From assembly GCF_900324465.2 (NCBI RefSeq), contig NC_046614.1:15022333-15086332 (forward strand): a DNA stretch of 64,000 bases, written 5' to 3'. Shown piece after piece: positions 39,770-52,328 of the stretch. The stretch comes from Anabas testudineus. Lineage: Eukaryota; Chordata; Actinopteri; Anabantiformes; Anabantidae. Under the pieces are notes generated by a model, which had not been told where the DNA came from, did not search any database, and saw only the letters and a program-made list of their open reading frames with translations. The position numbers were made by a program, and so were the translations under genes. Position 1 is the stretch's first letter, and every line of letters begins with the position of its first letter.

Positions 39770-42588
39770 ATGCTGGTCACCGTTTTCTGCGCACCGAGGG
39801 ATCGTCCAGAAACCACTTTTGCCCTCGATGTGTCCCCAGACCTGGAGCTGAGAGACTTCGTAGCACTCTGTGAATTGGAGTCGGGAATCCCAGCTGGAGA
39901 AATTCAGGTGAAGACCCGAGCTAGCTGTAGCCGCACAGCTAACGCAGCTAACAGCTAGGTAGCTGACTTGCTAGCATGAATCGGACTGTTGCTGGTTTTA
40001 TGGAGGGGGGTATTGCGAAACCTGTTTTATCAACAACAGAGACATTTACCGAGTCGTGTCTCCAAAGGTTGCAAACCATTACAAAGTGCCAGATTAGCCC
40101 TGACCCCTAAGAGAAAGTCTACCTAACGACAAGCTAATGACGCTAGCTAATTGTTGTCTGTTTAAGCTAACTAATTTGACAAAGTTAGCCGCGGCTTTGT
40201 TGAACTAAATGTTTAGTGGCAGTTTTAGAGAAGGGACCGTTCACGATAATGTAATGTTTATAACATTAGCTCCAGTTAGGAGACGCTATTATGAGAAATG
40301 ATTTTTAAAAAGCATCTTACTCCACCCCTGAGAGGGAGATTTCATATCACATTTTCCTTGTTTCTGTGGTATGTGGTGAAATAAGCTATAGTGTAAAGAT
40401 TAGAGGCACAGTTTGTAGGCACTTTTGATACTATTGATTAGCTCTCATGTTCCCCAGATCTAAATCAAATCTAAATTGAGCACCTTAGGAACATTATGTA
40501 TCAGTGCACCCAACGCTAAGTCATTCTCATTAAGATCCAGTGTGTGATTTCAGTGTTGTCTTCATTTCTGTAAGGAGTGCTGTATATCATTCTGTGTTTT
40601 TGTGTATCCAGATCACATATGTAGAACAGCCCCTAAAAGACCCCACTCGTGCCTTGGGGACCTATGGTGTTAAGGATGGAGATGTGGTGGTTCTCAGGCA
40701 GACTGACAGAAGACCGCCACCAACTCAGCCAGCCTTCCCAGGTAATGCAGAAATAGAACATTAGAAAGGGCTGTTTCTGGTTTTCAGGTATAATGTGGAT
40801 TTAGGTTGTTTCACACCTAATGTGTATTACTGCTACTAGTTCTAGTTAGAGAGGCAGACCTACAGGTTTTTTTTACCATTCAAACAATATTGACGTTCAG
40901 TTCAAAGTATGAGGAAATAAATGCAGAATGCAGGAAGAGAACATTATGCAGTGTTGACTGTAAAAATCAATGTTATTCATCCAAGTACAGAAAGTAATAA
41001 TACTGAAAAGACAAATAGTGGATATATAGTCTGCTAAATGACTGTAATGTAATGTATATTGTCTATTGTATTGTATAAGTAGAAATTTATGTTCCCATTT
41101 ATGTGCCAACTCCCACCCTGTATCCTGTCTCCTCTAGGTCTGCCTCATATCGACTTTCGTTCCATCACAGTTCCGGGCACCTCTTCTTCAACAAGTCAAC
41201 ATGCTGCTGTGAGGCCACAGCAACCTGCTGCACAGCGTGCCCCACAACCTTCCACACCAGTGACCTTTCAAGGCTCCTCTCCTCAGGGGCTGGACGACCC
41301 TGCCTTACTCCAGCAGATGCTATTATCCAATCCCCATGAGCTTTCACTCCTGAAGGAGAGAAACCCACCACTTGCTGAAGCCCTGCTGAGCGGAGACTTG
41401 GGTAAACAGAAAAAAAAATATCTGTCACATGCCATGACTTGTTTATAATCTTTTACTTTTAACAAGAATTGAAACTGTTTGTCTTCTCAGAGCGTTTCAC
41501 CAAAGTGCTGCTAGAGCAACAGCAGGATCGAGCCAAGAGAGAGCAAGAGAGGATCAGACTTCTGACTGCAGATCCTTTTGATTTAGAAGCCCAAGCAAAG
41601 ATTGAGGAGGACATCAGGTATGGCGTAGAGTGTGTTGTGCAGTGTGGTAGTATTTGTGATTTTCAGAAATTTCATTGCATATATGAAGGAAAACCAGTTT
41701 GTATCTCATGTACAGAATACTTGTCTCTTACCACTGGATTTGTGTGTATTCCAGGCAGCACAATGTGGAAGAGAACATGACCATTGCTATGGAAGAGGCC
41801 CCTGAAAGCTTTGGACAGGTGGTTATGCTCTACATTAACTGCAGAGTCAATGGCCACCCTGTGAAAGCTTTTGTTGACTCAGGTAACAAACATAAAGTCC
41901 TGATTCATTTGTCGCTATAGTTTTTTGGGCCATGAACGTCAATGGTGTATAAATGTTGGTGTGCTCCCAATTTTTAACCAGTCGTGGAACACTCTCCTGT
42001 ATCCGGTGACAGTTAGCACTTTAGAACAATTGTCTTATTTTAAACATGTATCACATAGTATCAGATGATATGGTCTAGTTCTTCCTTCCCACTAGCCCTG
42101 AAACATTTAATGGAAATTACCTTCATTTGGTTCAACTGCAAACAGCGGCACATTACAACTTTATGGCAAGAATGGAATTCCTGATCAAACATGTCCACAG
42201 TTGATATAAGTAATTCCCGTGTGGTTACGAAACATAATTACTGTTTCTTGCACTTGTATTATCACTAATCTCATTATTACAATTTTGCACCTTTTCATTA
42301 CAGTATTTCAGCAACACATCAGATCACATCACACATGGATTTGAATGATTAAAGCCAGTCAAGTTGACATAGCAGGAGTGGTTTCTCTAAACTCCTGCCA
42401 CGAAAAAGGATGTTTACTTTACTGGAGACTTAACCTGTTCACACAGGCTAAGTCTCCAGTAGAGATGCACTGGTTGCAATTTTCTTGGTCGCTACCAATT
42501 TCCAATCTTGCTAGAAACTCTCATTGACTGCATACGCAAACATTTTTGTAATTTTCTTTAATGATTAATTTAATTGCAATTAAAGAAA

Positions 42589-42678
<90 letters not shown>

Positions 42679-45600
42679 TCCACCAGGTTACTGGACAAAA
42701 CTCCAAGTAAAAATGATGTGCAGTATTTTATCTTTTCCAGATGTTAATGGGTACAAAAGGCAATAGAAACAGAAAAAAGTAACAAGTAAATGTTTTCATG
42801 GTCTTCCTCCATGGCCTATTTTGACCTTATAGGTTTTACATAAATCAGAACTTTGTATGTTGTTCACTCACAGTAAGAAATTCCTCGCCAACAACGTGTG
42901 TGTATCTGTGCTGTTACTGACTGTGTGCGCAATACAGGTGTAGTTTAGAGAGAGCTGCTCAGATAGAGAGTACATCACCTATGTCCTGCTCCAATTTCGC
43001 TCCAGGACCACTCATACCACGAGCCTCAAACATGGGGGGCTGAACAGGAGGAGTGGAAATGCTAACTGTTCCACCGCAGAAATCTGTTTCAACCACAGTG
43101 TGCCCGACTGCATTAGTCATTTAATTCCTCTCGTGATCTTACCAGTGTGAATCACCTAGATCTGAAAGATGAACCTCATACTTGAACACAGAAATATGAT
43201 ATAGCTGCTGCATTTGGGATTTTTGGTGATGGTTAAACATTTCTGCCTGGTCTCGTCCTTATTGTTAGGAGCTCAGATGACCATTATGAGTCAAGCATGT
43301 GCTGAGCGCTGTAACATCATGCGACTGGTGGACCGACGCTGGGCTGGGATTGCTAAGGGAGTGGGAACCCAGAAGATCATTGGCAGAGTTCATTTGGGTT
43401 GGTACCAGGTTTCTCTTTAATCAGCAGTACATTTAAGTATTTATCCAGTCCACTTTCTGAAAACACCAGTTAGATATGATTAGCTTTTTTATGATAGTGC
43501 ATGCTAATTGAAAATCTGCTGAATGGTGACAATGTCAATGGTGTCCACTTCCTGTTCACCCGCCAGCCATAGTTTTGGGTTAAAATATGTACTTATGAAT
43601 AAGTTCCATCAATCTTATTTTAGTAAAATGATAAACCTGTTGCGGATAAAGTGGCGATTAAGGTTAAGCTTACCATTCAGCAAATCCATAAAACTTCCTT
43701 CTGACATATAATATGTTGTTAAAGATAGTCTGATGCATTACATCCTTGTAGCTCAGGTCCAGATAGAGGGAGACTTCCTTCCTTGTTCGTTCTCAATATT
43801 GGAGGATCAGCCAATGGACATGCTGCTTGGCCTGGACATGCTGAAGAGACACCAGGTGTGAGCCCCTTTTATCTGAGCACTATGCAGTACAGTGTTGGAC
43901 TGGGATGAGCAACATAATACAGACAGGTCTGAGAAGAAAAACAATCCATGTTAACTATTTTTGTTTTTCTTGTAGTGTTCAATTGACCTGAAGAAGAGCG
44001 TGCTTCTGATCGGCACTACAGGCACCGAAACTCGCTTCCTATCGGAGGCAGAGTTGCCAGAATGTGCCCGACTGGCATACGGAGCCGAAGGCCGTGAAGA
44101 TGCCCGCCCAGAAGAAATTGCTGACAGAGAATTGGCAGAGGCGCTTCAGAGGTCCATACAGGAAAGCGGTAAGAAACTGCTTCTCATCTCTACACATTAG
44201 CTGGTGTTTTCATTGAGCTTTTTTTAATTTATGTTTTTCAGCTCAGTTAGAACTACATTTGCATGTGCCACTTAAAGCTTCTTAATCTCAACCCCATTTA
44301 TGCAGTCATCTGAATTTTCAGTCACATGATCATCACATGTCACCACCTCAGCAAATGTAATGTGCTTAAGAATAAGGTGAGATCAAGATAACTGTCAAGC
44401 AAATATAAGCATATTTAAGAAAGACCATGGCTGAGATCAAGTTTTTGGACTTAAGGGGAAACATTCATGATTTCAAACTGTATGTCTATTTTTTAAGTTA
44501 CTGAGGAAACAACTCATTAGCAACTGGGCTCATCCTCCATAAGCAGCTGGCATTTTTCTATTCTCTGTTATTGAAGCCCTGTTTGAAAGCGTTTATCATC
44601 ACTGCTGGACAATTTGAATATAAGCAATGCTCCTGACAGGTGTGATGTTGGTTTATAACCATACAGATTCACAAAATACTTGACTTAAAGGAGACATCAG
44701 TGATTAGCATTGGTAACATGGTTGTCTAATTCTCATGAGATCCGTGTGGACTGCTAAATGTAATTGTTGGAGAACAGCGCAGACTGATCTCTGAAGCAGT
44801 GTGTGAACAGCATTTGAAGCCACCTACAAAGGCAAACAGACAGGAACATCTAGTGCTAACAAACGTAGGTGGTTATTTGTATGAGCCAATAGATTACATA
44901 GACAATAAAACAAGATCAGTAAGTCACAACAGCAACAGCAGCGTTTTATGCAAAATCGGAATCACCTCTTAGCAAATGACAAAATGATCACTTACTTGTA
45001 AGATATCAATCTTGGTTATGATTAAAATGTAATTGTGAAATAAAATATCTCAAATGTATCGTAAATGTAATGTGTAGCAGAAATGCTGCTTGTGTCAAAG
45101 TTTAGTTCCAAACATGGTGTGCTTTTTGTGTGTGTGCTTGAACTATGACCACAAATGCATGAGTGTTATAATACTAATCATAAAAATAATCATTAAACAA
45201 TGTCAGTAACACGTCAGTCAAATGGTAACCAGAGTTCAGAATGATTAAAACATAAATATTTGTTTCCCTTTAATGCCTTTAAAGGTTGACTTTACATTTT
45301 TTCACATGTCAGGGATAAATTTAGTCTTTGTTACTGTTTCAGCTGGTCTGAGTATTGGCTGCATATTGGGGAAAGACTTTAACAAGAAGACATCTTTAGA
45401 CATCAGTCAGCTCACAGTTAAACCTGTTTTAGTTCTGATTATCTGATGATTTCGACATGATTTTGATCAGATGTCCTACTGCCATGTACTCATTTGAGCA
45501 TTGTGAGGTTTAGCGACAAGTTATGTGATGGCCTATCTGCAAAGACGAGGCCTAACTTGTTTTTGGATGACACTTTTCACATCTGTGTGTGTGAAAAGGC

Positions 45601-47559
45601 TGATAGTTTGGTGCATGCCCTGTGTGTGACTGCTAACTTTCTTCATCCCTTTGCATGATGTGTGTGGTGTGCTCCTTAACCCCTGAGCAGGACAGCACTG
45701 ATGCATTTGGAGACAGCTGGAGAGGGCCCTACCAACCAGGTACTGCAAATTCACAAGTCCATTGCCAGTGCTATGTCCATCCAGGCTTTTTTTTTATTTG
45801 CTCTTACTTTGCTGCTTGATCAGTTGATGGATGTTGTAGTTTCATTTTACTTATTTGTGTGTTTATCTTATTCTTCTCTTATTCTGAAAGTATTGCATTT
45901 TAAAGAAGTAAAATAAAACAGTCAAAAAACTATACGCTGTAAAAGTTTCAGTAAAGAAATTAGTGTTTTGGGTTATTTCTCAAGCTATTGTAAAAATGCA
46001 GATTATTCAAACTTAGTATTGAAATTGCAACTTTATAATTCCAAATGTATTTTTTTTTTACAATAGACACTGCAGATGGACAAACTACCTCACCACAGCC
46101 TCCACCATTTACATTACCCAGAACCTTAGACCAAATGTCCTCATCCACATCCCCTTCCCATAGCCCTTCTTCTGGCCAGCCCCAGATCCTGGATCGCTCG
46201 CAGTCTGCCCCGGCCGCCATGGAGCAGGCCTCAGCACCAGAGCAGTGCCACAACCAACCTGGCATTCAGGAGCTCCCTCTGCATTTGCCCGAAGCAGAGG
46301 ACGCTGGTTCTACAGCCCATCAGGTCCATCCGCACCCCCTGCATGTCCATAGCAGCTCCAAAATGTCCCCTTTACCCAGTCCCGAAACAGATGTCCTCCC
46401 TACGTGTACCTCTTCTGCCAACATGACTACCATGCCCCAGTATCCAGAGGGTGACATATTGTCTAGAACCTCTGAAGGTGATGCTGAATCATTTGAAGTA
46501 TTGAACGGCTCAATGCTTACCCAAGCAGAGGAACTTCCTCCCAGTCAACCCATGGACCAGGAGACAGCAGAGTCTGTCACAGCTGATATCACAGAAGCCA
46601 GTCTGAGTCCTCGCAGCCAATCTGGCTCGGTTGACATGGAGTGCCCAGTACCCTCCGATGGTGTGGTGACTTCTGAGAGGGACCAGCCTGAAGGGGAGCG
46701 CTCCTTCAGCTCTGACAACATCCCTTCGCTGGCAGCCGCTCTGATGGAGCTTCATGAGCTACTGGTATCCAACAACCGGGCTCAGGCCCATAACCGCAGC
46801 ACCTCCTGCTCCCCCTCATGTCCGTTTATACAAGACACTGATGAAGTGGCCGAGCCATGCACCCCGTCATCCATAACCACCCAGTCTACTCCCTCCTCTG
46901 CCATTACAGCTGGTGCAGAACCAAGCGATGCCAAAGCCAACGATGCTGCTGCTGTGTCTGATGAGGGACCGTCTACGTGTCTTATGCCCGACCCCTCTGG
47001 CTGCAATGAGCATCTGGGTGGAGATACAGCAGAGACTGTGGGGACACAAGGGCCACCACAGCATCCAGATGTCTCCGGGGAGTGGAGGGCAGATAGATGT
47101 GGGCAAGATGAAGCCAGTAACATCAGCGCTCCTCAACTAGAGCCAGAGATTCCTCCGGATCCTGCAGGGGACCTTGAGTTCAGGGAACCTCCTGAGGGCC
47201 AGCAGGAGAGAGGGGTTGCAGATGGGCGAGACTCTGGCACTAACACCCCAGACACTCTCCAGACTGAGCACACTTTTCTCAGCCCTTTGTCACTGGCAGT
47301 GGGCTCGCCCGAGGAAGTCTCTTGCATCTCATCCTCCTCTGTCCCTCCTCTTGCTCAGGCTCCTCAACCTGCATCTCCAGCTCCTCTTCTCCCTTCTCCA
47401 CATCCCTTTATTGAACAATTTCCAGCTGAGCACATCCAGAGAATCCAGGCAGCAGGCTTTTCTGCTCGGGAGGCTGCAGAAGCTCTGGAACAAGCTCACG
47501 GGGTTGTGGAGCTAGCTCTGCTGGCACTACTAGCCCGCAGTATCACTGTGCCCACCTAG
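39770..47559 (+). CDS. ddi2: DDI2 aspartyl protease with RSC1A1-like C-terminal exon (predicted 901 aa)
   Basis: DNA-damage-inducible 1 homologue 2: ubiquitin-linked aspartyl protease that cleaves ubiquitinated NFE2L1 and acts as a proteasome shuttle. Nine exons: 39770-39907, 40612-40741, 41138-41401, 41491-41617, 41755-41882, 43269-43397, 43752-43855, 43976-44168, 46067-47559; 2706 nt. Order: ubiquitin-like domain (about 1-76), helical domain with [16 protein letters not shown]-type text (about 170-215), retroviral-type protease (about 235-345) with active-site DSGA split in its Gly codon by intron 5, a ubiquitin-interacting motif [13 protein letters not shown] (about 391-403), a Ser/Pro/Gln-rich disordered region, a conserved [10 protein letters not shown] motif (about 625-635) and a UBA-like end (about 858-897, [14 protein letters not shown] ... 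LARSITVPT). The last exon matches human RSC1A1 at both motifs. Exon 8 ends in phase 1 and exon 9 continues in frame. Intron 6 uses a weak donor (GTTGGT), chosen because [11 protein letters not shown] is conserved. Confidence 0.92.
42420..42461. other. Near-perfect 42-bp hairpin in ddi2 intron 5
   Basis: Left arm ACTGGAGACTTA (42421-42432) and right arm TAAGTCTCCAGT (42449-42460) pair perfectly, with one further T-A pair outside. An inner CCTGT/ACAGG stem closes on a TCAC loop, with one mismatch between the stems. Confidence 0.85.
42591..42676. repeat. (TA)n followed by poly(T)
   Basis: About 35 bp of TA alternation directly followed by a T-run of nearly 50 bp, inside ddi2 intron 5. Length in the assembly should be treated with caution. 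Confidence 0.95.
45691..45739 (+). other. ddi2: Candidate alternative ddi2 mini-exon
   Basis: Bounded by CCTGAGCAG acceptor and ACCAACCAG/GTACTG donor. Spliced after exon 8 it would add Gly-Gln-His and stop, giving a protein of about 407 residues, near the canonical human DDI2 length of 399. Seen only as splice-like sequence, so it may be chance. Confidence 0.3.
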
Positions 47560-48227
47560 ACTCATAACCAGTCATGCGAGTCCCAAGCCTCCCAACTCAG
47601 CATCTGTCTTATTTATACCTTGTTACTGATCCAGATGTCTCAATCCCTTTTTAACAGGGAGCACATTTAAACACAGGGAAATGCTGTTTCATGGTTTGTC
47701 GTACAGAATATCCAAGAACAAGCAATGACAACATGAATACTTTTCTGGATATAACCGATATGTGAGGTGTGTTTGCATGCAGATGTTTTGGTGCCCAATC
47801 ATTTCATTCGTTTTTAGAGATTTGGTATGCTAGGTTGATTTTCTTCTTGTTTTGTTATCCAACATTGACATGATTAAATGCCCAATATGATTTGTTCTTG
47901 AACCACTAAACATTGTTATAATTTCCCTTTTGATATCATACAACAGTTGTTATGCAAGCGTTTAAGTTTTTCATCAATAAAATAATTGCAAAATGCAGAT
48001 CATTGCCCCACCCCCACCCCCCAAGTCAGAATAGCTCTGCTTGGTGAGCGTCAGACCATCCAGTACACTCATGGATATTTAGAGCATAGAGATTCTACGT
48101 TTGGAGCCCCTTCAGTTTACAGATCAGAACAATTGATGATGTTTCATCACGTTTACCAATCATTACTGCAGATAAGTGGAAGCCCTTAAATTCACAGCCA
48201 TTATCAAACTAAAAGTGAAGTGACCCA

Positions 48228-48295
<68 letters not shown>

Positions 48296-49123
48296 GAAGT
48301 ATGATTGGAGATGGCATTTTTCAGTATGCGTATTACAGAAGGTATCTTGTACTGTATGAATCATCCTCCACAGTTTGAAAGCTTTGCCATGTGTAGATTA
48401 CAAAACTGTTTGTAGCTCCTGTTCAGAAACTAACCTTTGTGTCAAATCATAGTATGTGTGTGTTGCGTGTGTGTTCATACCTTAAATACACCCATTTTCA
48501 TTTTGTAATATGTTAGAATATGGCCATTTATGGCTGTCAGATGTTTTGCCAGTACATCATATATCAAGAATTTTATGACTTTGAGTCATATACCAACAAT
48601 GTTCAGGCAGATTTAATTATTTACTTTTATCTTGTATTAAATTTTAAATTGCAAATAAAATGGAACTAGTATTTGTATACCATGTGACTTGTGTTTCATA
48701 TATGATGGTTCTTGCTCTCAGTCGCATCTCTTGCTGTTCTTTAAGAAAAACAAATAGTTTACTTTTGAACTGCACATACATCAGAGATGAAGATGGTTGT
48801 TAGTTGCAATACTTGTCTTAGTGTCAATAACAGAACAAGGTGTGTGTGAGTGAGAGAGAGAGAAATCACACCTGGTTCTAGTTCATGTGATTGCTGCTGA
48901 AAGGTCAGACTGTGTGTGGCTGAATCAGTTTAGTCAGTGATTGCAAGGTGGAAAGATGCTGCAGCAGTAGCAGTCACTGTTGCTCTTTGGACAGACTTTT
49001 AAAATCGTTTGTCTTGTGGCAGCCTTTGCTTGAGACGGCAGTTCCAGGCTGAAACGTTATGGCTTAATTTGACTGCAGTGAAGAGAAGAACCACACTTTG
49101 AGAAGTACTCACAAACACCAACC
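47560..49123. other. ddi2 3'UTR and arhgef19 5' flank
   Basis: Non-coding. AATAAA occurs at 47976-47981 and again at 48654-48659, so ddi2 could have 3'UTRs of about 0.45 or 1.1 kb. A GT microsatellite lies between them. The arhgef19 upstream region contains short GA and GT runs but no recognisable gene. Confidence 0.55.
48231..48294. repeat. (GT)n microsatellite
   Basis: About 32 uninterrupted GT units within the likely long ddi2 3'UTR. Confidence 0.98.
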
Positions 49124-52100
49124 ATGAAGACTGGAGAGCAGCTTTCATTATGGTTTTCTCCTCCAGGAAAAAAAAAGGATACTGGAGTCCTTGGAGAGAG
49201 CAGTGACTCCCTGAACTGCACTGAGGACAGCAGGTAAGGACCACATGGTGCATTCTAGAAACACAGACTTTTTCTATCCTAGGATTATGTCTGTGAAATG
49301 TCTTTGTGCTGTTTTAGTCCCTGCATAGACATTAGTTCAGCCCTCAAATCGGTGGCTTTGAAAATGCTAGGGGACGTGGAGGAAAGGCCCAAGTTGTGTT
49401 CAACACCTAGATCTGAGGAGGAAAATCCAACTTTGTCCCCATTTGATGATCAGGCTACAGGTGTAGAAGGGTAAGACAAGTTTCACATTTTTTTTACTGT
49501 GGTTTACTGTTGGCTAAACGTGGCCTGTTTATTTAACCTATAGGGCAGCAGAGCCACCTGAGGAGGAAGTGCTGCCTGTATCATACCAGTCAAAGTACAT
49601 TCACGTTTGTAAGTTTCCCCGTCTCCTGTTGTTAGTCACTGGATAATGGAACATAATCGGTGACAGTCAGTCAGTGTAAGGTCATTTTCCTCCGCCTTTG
49701 TTTTGCAGTCCCACTGTATCAGGACTACTGTCTGCAGGCTCTGAAAGACGATCTGAACAGACTGAACAAGAGTTTTGTGTCTGAACTGATCACACCCCTG
49801 TATCTGAAGGGTCTGCAGTCTCCTCATAGCCACCGTAGCTGTTCTTCCCCTAAACAAAGCCCTCCTAAAGCAACTCCGTCCTCATCTCCAACCCACCCTA
49901 TTAGGGTAACTCCATGTACCCTCTGGCAAGATCTAGATGAGGTGAAGGCGTCCGGCCTGCTCACGAGCTTGACCAGAAAACAGATCCGTCTTCAGGAGGT
50001 GGGGGGAAGAAAATCACGTCATGCTTTAAACGTTAAACAAGACAGAAGCAGATAGCAGCTCTGTGACACTGCTCACGACAGCAATAGGAAGAATAAAACA
50101 TCGAGTGATAACTATGATCACTCATTATGTCAGAGGAGGTTTTACAGCATGTTGAACAACCATCTAATTCCATCTGTACCAGGCTTTACCTTACTCATCC
50201 ATTTAGTGTTGGTTTTGGGTTGTTTGTGAATTTATTGATTTATTACTAGCCCTTTATTTTTCATGTCAAAGTGAAAGCTGGAGAGAAACAACAGCAAACA
50301 TAATCATGTTGTCTCCTTTTGTTCCTCTAGTGCATGTTTGAGATGATCAGCTCCGAAGCATCGTACTTGAAGAGTCTGGAAGTCGCTGTCAATCACTTCT
50401 GTGCATCCAAGGCTCTGAAACAAGCCCTGTCTCAAAGGGAGCACCACATCTTGTTTTCCAACATTCGTCATGTGACGGCAGCCAGTGAAAAGTGAGGGCT
50501 CCACATATCCTCTTATGTTTTTAACTCTTGATGTAACGCTGAGCTGTTGCTCTGCATCTCTTTCTCTCCTATTATTTTAGGTTTTTCATGGATTTAGAAA
50601 TACGTCTGGGAGAACAGGTGTTGATATCTCAGGTTGGAGACATTGTGCTCAAGCACTGCCCGAAGTTTCACGCACTGTATGTGCCATATGTCACTAACAT
50701 GATGTACCAGGAGACTCTTCACAACCAGCTGCTGTAAGTCTCTGTTTTGTGATGTCATTTTAACAACTTTTAATAAGCCATATTCAGTCATATCATCTTT
50801 TTTCTTCAAGGCAGCAAAACAGACACTATGTGCATTTACTCAAGAAGCTTGAAAACGACCCGGTTTGTCAGAGACGGAGCCTGAAGTCATTCCTTGTCCT
50901 TCCCTTCCAGAGAATTACTCGTATTAAGCTTTTACTGGAGGTTAGTGGAGTTAAAAATCAATTTACTCTGTATGGCGTGTTTTAGGATTCGGCTTAGGAT
51001 TGTGTTGGGTTTTCTCACATTTCAGAGCATCCTGAAACTCACAGAAGCGGACGCTGACTCGCTTTCAAATCTTGAAAAAGCGATTCAAGCCATTCATGAG
51101 GTAATTCTGTTTCAGATTTGTAAGTTAATGCTGAAACTACAGTAAGTGACCATAAATCGGATAGAAAACAGTGTAATGTATCACTGATTAATAATTTAAA
51201 ATGTATTTAAAATCTGACTTTACTGGTTCCCAGCAACATTAAACTGTAGACATTGTAATAATCAATAAGGTTCAGTATTCTGAAATGGCTCTTTGTGCAT
51301 TAGCGGTTCTTTCCATTTAGTACTATATATCTTTGATTCTTTAGTGCTCTTAACATATTGAATACAGGACCATCAGAAAGTTTACACTGTACTGTAAGAG
51401 CTGCATACTTTATCGACCTGTTGTCCTCTCGCCAGATAGTGATAGATTGTGACAACGGGGTCCAACAAATGAAACAACTCGAGGAGCTGGTCTGTCTAAA
51501 AACTCAACTGGATTTCGGCAAAGTTAAGGTGATAATTTGCTTCTTCTTCAGTAACATAAGTTTGCAGATTGCAGTAAATTTGAACAGTTTACATCCTTCT
51601 CTGTGCAGTCAGTTCCTCTGGTCGTGAGCAGACGTTTTCTGGTTCACCAGGGTCCCATGAGACAGAAGATCGTGGAGAGCACTCCCAACCCCAAAGTGTC
51701 ATTCAGCAGCATCTACCTCCACCTCTTCAATGACCTTCTGATCATCTCCTTGAAGAAGTATCTGACATACACTGTATACTTGTACAATTAATAACATTAC
51801 TTTTTATTTAAGTAGCACATTAAATGCAATGCAAGAATTCTGACAGCTAAAATTAAAAGCTTACTTCTGCAATCAGACTAGTTTATTAACAGTCTTTGAT
51901 GAAGAACGATGTGGAACAAACAACATCCTAGAAAATGCTTTACTTGTCAATCAAATCAATCCAATCTCACTCATTTCAGTCCTATTTGGAAATGTTCGCC
52001 GCCATTCGACTAGGCTGTGCTGACTCTGCTTCATGTTCAGGGATCAGCGGTTTAAAGTTGTGGATCATGCAGAGTTTCCCACACATGTCCACATCGAGAA

Positions 52101-52328
52101 TCTAAAGACTGAAGTCCTGGGTCTGCCCCCAGACTCCTTCCTGCTACGCCTCTCTCGAAGTCAAACAGGACTACCGACAGCCATGATACTCGTTGCACAC
52201 ACAAAGTAAGAGTGGACATCTTTCGAAAGTTTTTAATCACCTGCTAATAAATAAGTTGTATTTTCTTCTTCCTTCTCTGCAGGTCAGATAAAGAGACCTG
52301 GATGAAGGTGCTGTCACGTAAACACTGA
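49124..52328 (+). CDS. arhgef19: Ephexin-family Rho guanine nucleotide exchange factor, probably ARHGEF19
   Basis: Dbl-family exchange factor for Rho GTPases. Twelve exons: 49124-49233, 49318-49470, 49544-49608, 49709-49998, 50331-50491, 50581-50733, 50811-50940, 51026-51100, 51436-51528, 51609-51757, 52041-52205, 52283-52328; 1590 nt, 529 residues. The ephexin hallmark linker FPLYQDYCLQ is at about residue 109 and LWQDLDEVKASGLL precedes the DH domain (about 207-400: SSEASYLKSLEVAVNHF, YVPYVTNMMYQE, CQRRSLKSFLVLPFQRITRI). A PH domain follows (about 415-525: FLVHQGPM, YLHLFNDLLIISLKK, ETWMKVLS). The protein then stops, with no SH3 domain, and the N-terminus is shorter than in mammalian ARHGEF19 (about 800 aa). 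Identity among ephexins rests mainly on position: ARHGEF19 sits between EPHA2 and CPLANE2 in human. ARHGEF16 is the main alternative. The start codon and exon 1 are less certain than the rest. Confidence 0.8.

Noticed and set aside
46045-47559. A free-standing intronless rsc1a1 gene starting at the ATG at 46045.
   Set aside because: The ATG lies in the polypyrimidine/acceptor region before 46067, and the frame joins ddi2 exon 8 in phase. A terminal exon of ddi2 is the simpler reading.
49366-49402. Text LGDVEERPK in arhgef19 exon 2 looks like the start of a 2A ribosome-skipping peptide (GDVExNPGP).
   Set aside because: The essential NPGP end is absent (ERPK instead). The resemblance is chance.
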